Source: Haberlea rhodopensis (taxonomy: Eukaryota; Streptophyta; Magnoliopsida; Lamiales; Gesneriaceae). Taken from it: a DNA stretch of 64,000 nt. Below are positions 57,755-64,000 of this stretch, piece after piece. The translations under genes were made by a program, and so were the position numbers. The notes below the pieces were generated by a model. The model saw nothing but the letters and a program-made list of their open reading frames with translations, did no database searches and was not told where the DNA came from. Position 1 is the stretch's first letter; each line of letters starts with the position of its first letter. Location of the stretch: contig CAJQUN010000040.1 in NCBI GenBank assembly GCA_907163345.1, positions 2,232,001-2,296,000 on the forward strand, in the 5' to 3' direction.

Positions 57755-60483
57755 ATGAGAATTTCATGGTGGGCGGCGGCGCTATTTTTCGCCACCATTC
57801 TCAAGCACGACGTCGTTTTCTCGGATCCGATAGTCCCAGCTCAAACAGGTTACGAAAAACAAATGAATACTTCAATTTATCATAATTTTACAGTTGTTTC
57901 CGGGGTTCCCTGATTTTCCCCGCGGTGGGGTAGAAGTATTTTCAGTTTCATATTTGCTGAAGAATGGAAATTATTAAAATTAGGGGATTGGAATCCTTAA
58001 TTTTGAAAATGCTATAGTCTCAAAAATTGAAGGCTGCAATGGATAATTTCTGATTTCAGTCACGATGCTTTCTGAAACAGAAGTGATTTGAAGCTTTTTA
58101 TGGTCGAGATTTGATTTGTTAGGGAGTGTCTAACAAAAAGTTTGTGAATTTTGCAAAAATTAATGCATTAGAACGCATAGAACTCGTTGTCTGTTAAATG
58201 GAATCAGTAAAATGTCCAGTGGAAGTGTTAACTTATGATAAAGTATAATGGGAAGAGATATTCCTAGTGGTATAGGATCTCGGTCCTAATTATACCTTTG
58301 AGTGAGTTAGTATTTTCAGGTCTTACTCCTCGTTCTCATTATTTATGTCAATGGTTCACTGCCATTTAACTCTACACATTTCCTGATATTATGTTTGGCT
58401 TTTAGGCGGGACCTTTGGCCGGAGCTATCGTGAACCAAAATTCAATATTGAATTCCATTCAGAAGACTCGCCTTTCCATCCTGTTAGTGATGTTTCGATT
58501 GCTAAGTGTTCCATTTATTTATTGTTAATATCTTTATGATCAGTGGCTATGAATTTTGATCTGGAATTTTTTTTACTTCTCAATTGTAGAAAACTGAGCA
58601 TGTTCATTTCAAAAGTATTCACACCATCTTGTAAATGAAATCTCATCGTGTGAACCAAGTGTCATGCTTCCTAAGTATTCTCGCCTCTGCGAGCTTGGAA
58701 TTGTCTTATAAAACTCAATTTTGATGAACAGTTCTGGAAGGTTAATTGTGAAACATGAAATGTATTTACTGGATTTTAAGAGATAGACCTTATTATTTGG
58801 GGGTTGAGTATATCTTGATCTCATTCAAACATTTTTGTATTCCACTTGTTCTTAAAATCTTGGGGGAAGCATGTAAAACATGAATGAAGCACTTGAAAAA
58901 TATCTTTTAAGGCATAATATTTGAATTTTTTCATTATATATGGATGAAATGATAAGATTTTGTGCATTTCTGTTTTTCAGGATGATGATCAAGAATCTAT
59001 TATTATGCCAAATAATAGTGGAGATAAATTCCTCTGTTTTTTGCCTAAAGTGGAAAAATCCAAGAGTGGCAAGCTACTTTCTCAACATAATATAAGCAGT
59101 ATGATTATGGAGTCAGAGACACGAAACAAAATAAAAACACCAGATGAGCTGTTGGAAGTGCTGAAAGATCGGTGCTTTATCAGGGTAATCCATTTCAAAC
59201 ACTTAGAGGGAAATTAAAGGGATCAAATTACCTCCTTACTCATTAATCTGAGTATATCTTGGAAAAATAACTCCTTCTGGGTTAGGCATTTGGTGAAAGT
59301 TTATGTTGTTATCATGGTCTGCATGAAATCTGGAGTCTTGATATATTACTTGTGAAAATTTGATGCAGCAAGAGGGATGGTGGTCGTATGAGTTCTGTCA
59401 TCAGAGTAAATTACGGCAAATTCATATTGATGATGACAAGGTAGCATTTTCTTGACTTCAAATCACCTTGCTTTTGGTAACATTTTTTGGATAAATTTAT
59501 TTATGTTCTTGCATATTGACTTACTAGATTTCCATGCCATGCCATGTTTATTGTCGGTACGGATCTTTCTAATGTTTGTAAAGTTTTGAGTTTTTCTGAG
59601 GTCTTCTGGTTGAAGATATATGAAAATAGCAAGTGAAAAAATGTAGTTTGTGCTGGTTTGAATGGTGTTCAACCTATAATTTTCTTCAGGTGGTTCAAGA
59701 ATTTATCTTGGGTGTCTATGATTCTGAAGCTACAGAAGCCTACAATCAGAACCTTGCTGATGTATCTACACTAAAGGATCCACGCTCAAAAGATGCCTCT
59801 CAAAGGTATCAATTTATGCTTTTACAAATTCTAACGGTCACATTGGGGACACACAAATTTGTTCTATAAACCCTAAGTAAGAACTGTGGGATATAAATTT
59901 GTTACATTTGTTCATAATGTGCAGGTACCATGTTCATCTGTTCACTAATGGAACTGTCTGTGATTTAACAAATGAACCTCGGCAAACAGAGGTGAGCATT
60001 CAAATTTCTTTCAACCACTCCTATCCTCCATATTGGATAATTGCATTTCTCAGAGTTTTTATTTTCAGGTTAGATTTGTTTGTTCTGAGCCTAGAGCAAT
60101 GATCAGTTCCATCACAGAGTTGTCGACATGTAAATATGCACTCACATTTCAGTGCCCTACACTTTGCAAGCACCCGTAAGACTCACTCTCTTTCTCTCCT
60201 CTGTATCAGGAATGATTATTTATTTGTTTTCTATTGGTTTGGGAAACACTTTCCCAAATCAACGGTTACATGTTTATGTTGAATATTGGTCTGATAAATC
60301 ATATTCAGATTATTCCATGAAGAAAGGCCGGTGTCGCATACTATTCACTGTAACAGCCTCGCCAAAGATAACAGTAAGGAAGAATCAAAGAGTGAGGCAG
60401 ACTTTTTTCCCGGTGGGACGATAACAATGGTGACCGATGGGGAGTTTCCTCGTTCTATAAATTTTGAAGAACACGCGACATGA
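57755..60483 (+). CDS. OS9: OS-9 homologue, ER lectin of ERAD (MRH domain)
   Basis: An ER-lumen lectin that recognises trimmed mannose glycans on misfolded glycoproteins and passes them to the HRD1 ubiquitin-ligase complex (EBS6 in Arabidopsis). Eight exons: 57755-57848, 58406-58482, 58981-59184, 59369-59440, 59690-59805, 59925-59991, 60069-60175 and 60309-60483; phases agree and give about 303 residues. The N-terminus is a signal peptide (SWWAAALFFATILK, cleavage likely before DPIVP). The MRH domain spans about residues 115-245: CFIRQEGWWSYEFCHQSKLR (sugar-binding Trp-Trp and Gln), FTNGTVCDLTNEPRQTEVRF (conserved Arg) and the paired cysteines of the TELSTCKYALTFQCPTLC segment. No HDEL/KDEL end is seen; it ends in FEEHAT. 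The exon 8 acceptor choice restores the LFHEERPVSHTI sequence expected in the family. Confidence 0.94.
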
Positions 60484-61837
60484 AATATAGCCTGTTTCGG
60501 GTTTTTCCTTGTAGTTCTTTTTTATGTGGTAACGGGGGGATTGAGCAGGAAGTGTTGAAGCATTGTATCTCTCTTTTGTGTCATATCCATTACAAAATTA
60601 TTTGGATGATATTATAGTGTAATTTGATCATTTGATGCACAGGACACACTCATATTAACTTCCTAAATACTAATTATCTATTATATATATTTCTTTCTGT
60701 ATTTAATAAATGTTAATTTTTGAATGTGTATGAAGAGAGGGTATTCCTTAAAACCTTTTTTTTAAACATTCAAATGTGTATATACTCAAAACTAACTTCA
60801 TTTTTAGTTTTTAAAGAAAATGATAAAAAGTTTGATTCTGAAAAATAAATTGTATTTTGCCACTGAGTGTTAATTGTCCCCTTAAAATCATTGTCCCCTT
60901 AAAATCCAATTTTATCCTAACTAAAATTTCCCCGCCAACTTTTTATGTTATATTTTTTTTACCTCTTTCGTCGTGGATTCTAAATCCGCTCCTGGTAATG
61001 ATCCAAGCAAATGCTTTTGAAAACCACCAACTCCGCACCATAATAGCAACAAACTTTAGGAGGTCATCAACTTCAAAAAGTGGATCAAGAAAACCCAAAA
61101 ATTACACTGGACGAACTAGCTCATGACTCATGAGTCAGTTCAGTGCATATGATCGTTAATCGGGTCAAATTCTCTGACTGGATCTCTGTTACCTGGTTTT
61201 TTTATTTCTATTGGCTGCAGTCCAGCGAAAATCACCATTTACTTGTGATTTTTGGTGGTCACGTTTCATAATTCATGAGAGTGCAATCAATATCTGGAAC
61301 ATGGCTGAAAATAACATGAGCATACACTCTAACTATTTTTTGAAATTTAGACAACTAAAATAGCTTAAAAATTTCAAGAATACTTCAAAATCATCAAAAA
61401 GAATCGATATACAAATGAATAATAAGCCATACAATATTTAAGGCTAACAACACATGGAACATTTGTTTGATATTGAAGTAGTACAAGGGTGTAAGGGATC
61501 CAACCAATGACTTCATGAACTCAGTCTCCACTAAAAAGTACACAAAATAATATATATATATATATATATATGATATAATAATACTCCAAATAAATCTTGG
61601 AAAACTTACAATCACGTATAGAATACTTGATTAACCATGAAAAACCGCACGAATAAAATTTGGAATTTTAAAACTATATATATTATGTCCAAAAGCATCA
61701 AAAGTTCCAAATCAATTATTATTCGACAAAACAAATCCAATGTGCCGACTCAAATGGCAAATTCAATTTTGTCCAAAGTCCACAATTGAACTAAAGTTAT
61801 ATTTGTGTGCGTCTCTCTCTCTATAAAGAATGGGTTA
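60484..61837. other. intergenic, no gene seen
   Basis: It starts with the OS9 3' UTR. The rest is AT-rich, with a (TA)n tract at about 61549-61571 and no recognised domain in short ORFs. Confidence 0.55.
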
Positions 61838-62225
61838 TTGACAACGAACCAACGTGGTTTTTCAAATAAGCAAATTACATATTTGTGGTTTGAAAATAGA
61901 CAGTTTACATATTGTAATTTTGGAAACAACGATTTACCCCATATGGTTTGAAAATAGGGAGCTTACACCTCACGTAGTTTGTAAAAATAAGCAGTTTACC
62001 CCTATAGTTTGTAAATATGTGCAAATATCCACTCCGTGTATGTTGCAAATAACATAGGGTAAACTGCATAATTTCAAAACTATATGTGGTAAACTGGGTA
62101 AACTGTCTATTAGAGATACCACAGTGTAAAATGCCACTATCTCTAAAATAGATATTTACAAATTACATGGTGGTAAAGTGCATATTATTGATACCACAAT
62201 GGGTAAATTGTCACTAACTGGGTAA
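61838..62225. repeat. dispersed repeat, copy 2
   Basis: A diverged partner of 40320-40655. Shared words are GTGGTTTTTCAAATA, GGTTTGAAAATAGACAGTTTAC, TTTGTAAATATGTGCAAAT, GGGTAAACTG, and a right end TGGGTAAATTGTCACTAACT. Confidence 0.7.
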
Positions 62226-62376
62226 AAAAATCATCGTAATTGACATTATAATGAGCTAAATAAACAGTAAAGTATTGATGATCTTGGACTATTGTACATC
62301 TGCATATATACCTCAGGGGCAAAACTAGGTTAATAAATTAGGGGGTGCGAACAAATAATTCACATGATTAATTATC

Positions 62377-62469
62377 AAAGAAGGTGAAAACCACTCTCCA
62401 CAATAACTTTGTTGCTAGACTAACAGACTATATAAATTAATAAACACTTTATTTTGGGGGTGCAATTAC
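62377..62469. repeat. flanking direct repeat, copy A (~93 bp)
   Basis: AAAGAAGGTGAAAACCACTC through GGGGGTGCAATTAC. Almost identical to 62928-63019 on the other side of the small hAT element. Confidence 0.95.
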
Positions 62470-62927
62470 TAGGAATGGCAACGGGTCGGATATGGGACGG
62501 GTTTGACCAATCCCACGACCCACCCCGCTACACATAAAACCCGGACCCGCCCCGCCCCGCCCCGGTTCCATTTTTTTTTATTTAAAAAAAAAAAATTTAG
62601 CTAAGAAATTAATTTCGAAACACAAAAGTTAAATTTTGTGATTAAATTTCATGTTTTCTCTAGTAAATATTTATAATAAACATTGTAAAACTATCTTTAA
62701 ACTACTAAATATTTATTAATTTGCTCTTATTTTCTTCAAAATGTCCAACTTTTTTAACATGAACACATGAATTTTGATATAAAATTAAATAATGACACGT
62801 TATTGTTCAATCAAAGAAGTAAAATGTATAATCAATATCATATTTTTTTTTAAAAAAATTAAAAATGTATAGTGGGGCGGGTCCGGCCAATCCCAGGACC
62901 CGCCACGCCCCGCTTCCAAACCCGGTT
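62470..62927. mobile_element. small non-autonomous hAT-type element, right terminus missing
   Basis: The left end TAGGAATGGCAACGGGTCGG is an Ac-like hAT terminus. The subterminal arrays on both sides are rich in GACCCGCC/GGCGGG words (62484-62570 and 62872-62925) in inverted arrangement. At the right it stops at AAACCCGGTT, where about ten terminal bases of the expected inverted repeat are absent, and it runs straight into a copy of the left flanking DNA. Interior AT-rich, non-coding. Confidence 0.8.
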
Positions 62928-63019
62928 AAAGAATGTGAAAACCACTCTCCACAATAACTTTGTTGCTAGACTGACAGACTATATAAATTAAAAACACTTT
63001 ATTTTGGGGGTGCAGTTAC
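62928..63019. repeat. flanking direct repeat, copy B (~92 bp)
   Basis: AAAGAATGTGAAAACCACTC through GGGGGTGCAGTTAC; about four differences from copy A. Confidence 0.95.
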
Positions 63020-63040
63020 CCCTGTATACACTACTATTAC

Positions 63041-63071
<31 letters not shown>

Positions 63072-63218
63072 TTTTTAATTACAAAGCTAGCTACGTAATA
63101 AGTACGTACTGACAATTAAAAATAATATGCACAAAATATCTAAAAACTGCAGCATCGCAGTAACGCTGTCCATTTACATTATCTATAGTTATTTTTTTGT
63201 TCAGTTATAATGTCTTAA

Positions 63219-64000
63219 TTAATTGTGTATATGAGGCCTTCTTCTTGCCTGTGAATAATCCATTCCAGCTATGTCCATAACGTCGGGATAAACTTCCGGG
63301 GTACCCTTATTTTGAGTAACAGATATCTTTTCTTTATTCGAAGAGTTTGAGAAAGCTTCATTCTTCACATTCTGTACATGTGAACCATAAAGATTATTAA
63401 TTGATTTATATGTTGAAAATATATTAATTAGAATTTGACCAACCTTAGCTGTTTTGATGGTGCTAGAGGTAGAGGACACAATTAATTGTCTACTTCTTCC
63501 TGCAAACAACATAAATAAACCCCATTATTATTCATTTTTAATTATAAAACGAAATGGGAATTCAAGGTACAATGATTTTCACTAAATATAAAAGAAAAAT
63601 TAAAACATTGCTAAAAATTGATGTACTATTATCAACCAAAGACGCTACTAGGAAAGACCAAAAATATTGGATCCCGGCTTACCGGTCGGAATTATGACCC
63701 GAAGGTCTCATATTGGATCTCACAAAATTATATATTTGATCTCAGCTTCCTTTAATTTTAAGTTTTTCATTGGCATGACTCAAGTTAAATGTAAAGTTCT
63801 AGGCAAGATCAATATAACTAATGGTGCTTAGGACTGTGAAACCTTGGATCATAGTAATCTTCATGAAATCTTGGTACCCAATGATGGTGTTTCTTTGAGA
63901 GATTAGCAGTCAATAATTGCTTCTTCTTTTTTTTTTTTGTGTGAAGGTAACAATTTCATTTTCTTTGTACCTGAAAATTTCTTGACTTGGTGAATAATAA
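63219..64000 (-). CDS. GOLVEN/RGF/CLEL sulfated-peptide precursor (partial)
   Basis: The C-terminal part of a secreted peptide-hormone precursor; these peptides act through receptor kinases in root meristem maintenance and gravitropism after Tyr sulfation. Minus-strand exons: from the window edge to 63971, then 63499-63444, then 63371-63219, with GT-AG borders and consistent phase. The last exon encodes EVYPDVMDIAG then MDYSQARRRPHIHN and stop. The final 13 residues match the family's C-terminal signature: Asp-Tyr start (the DY dipeptide directs sulfation), basic middle, Pro, and His-Asn end. The rest is a variable Ser/Asn/Lys-rich propeptide, as usual. The signal peptide exon lies beyond 64000, so the protein is incomplete here because of the window edge. 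Confidence 0.85.
63500..63970 (-). other. intron of the GOLVEN-type gene
   Basis: An intron of about 470 bases between the exon at the window edge and the middle exon. No feature recognised. Confidence 0.6.

Overview
The window is nuclear DNA from a flowering plant, almost certainly a eudicot. The genes have many short GT-AG introns, the intergenic DNA is very AT-rich, (TA)n microsatellites are common, and the mobile elements are typical of plants (hAT, Copia, Gypsy, LINE, tRNA-derived SINE, endogenous caulimovirid). The species cannot be named from the sequence.

Host genes, left to right: a heptahelical PAQR-family membrane protein (529-2707, +); CCR4-NOT subunit 10 (3930-10651, -); a domesticated hAT-derived regulator, the DAYSLEEPER orthologue (16881-18980, -, with a probable 5' leader exon near 22.1-22.3 kb); a MIR396 microRNA locus with its TATA box (about 37966-38250, +); a plastid PHT4/ANTR-type anion transporter in 15 exons (47308-56872, +); an OS-9-type ER lectin of ER-associated degradation in 8 exons (57755-60483, +); and the 3' exons of a GOLVEN/RGF/CLEL sulfated-peptide hormone precursor (63219-64000, -, 5' part outside the window). 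The exon chains of the multi-exon genes keep phase across every junction.

Between these genes lies a mobile-element landscape. A 3.6-kb Ac-like hAT element with an intact transposase and perfect 8-bp target duplications (11929-15537) sits inside the RNase H part of an older LINE-type relic. A second 3.0-kb hAT element with perfect 8-bp target duplications but a broken transposase (22488-25486) lies about 200 bp upstream of the DAYSLEEPER leader, next to a tRNA-derived SINE (25530-25802). A shrunken Gypsy element with both LTRs (19303-20627) sits in the DAYSLEEPER leader intron. A decayed Copia element (26855-32668) contains an apparent LTR-like insertion rich in GATCGATCG words. A LINE tail (33.05-33.52 kb) and an endogenous pararetrovirus fragment (reverse transcriptase, RNase H, downstream ORF and a TATA-containing promoter-like region; 42.58-45.83 kb) follow. 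A small hAT-type element near 62.5 kb has an unusual duplication of its flanking DNA.

No operon-like logic applies. The genes act separately, in mRNA turnover, miRNA control of growth factors, plastid anion transport, ER quality control and peptide signalling. The most unusual arrangement is the domesticated transposase gene lying between two complete hAT elements. No wholly unknown system was identified. The best non-obvious items are the MIR396 hairpin and the GOLVEN-type peptide, both easily missed in ORF lists.
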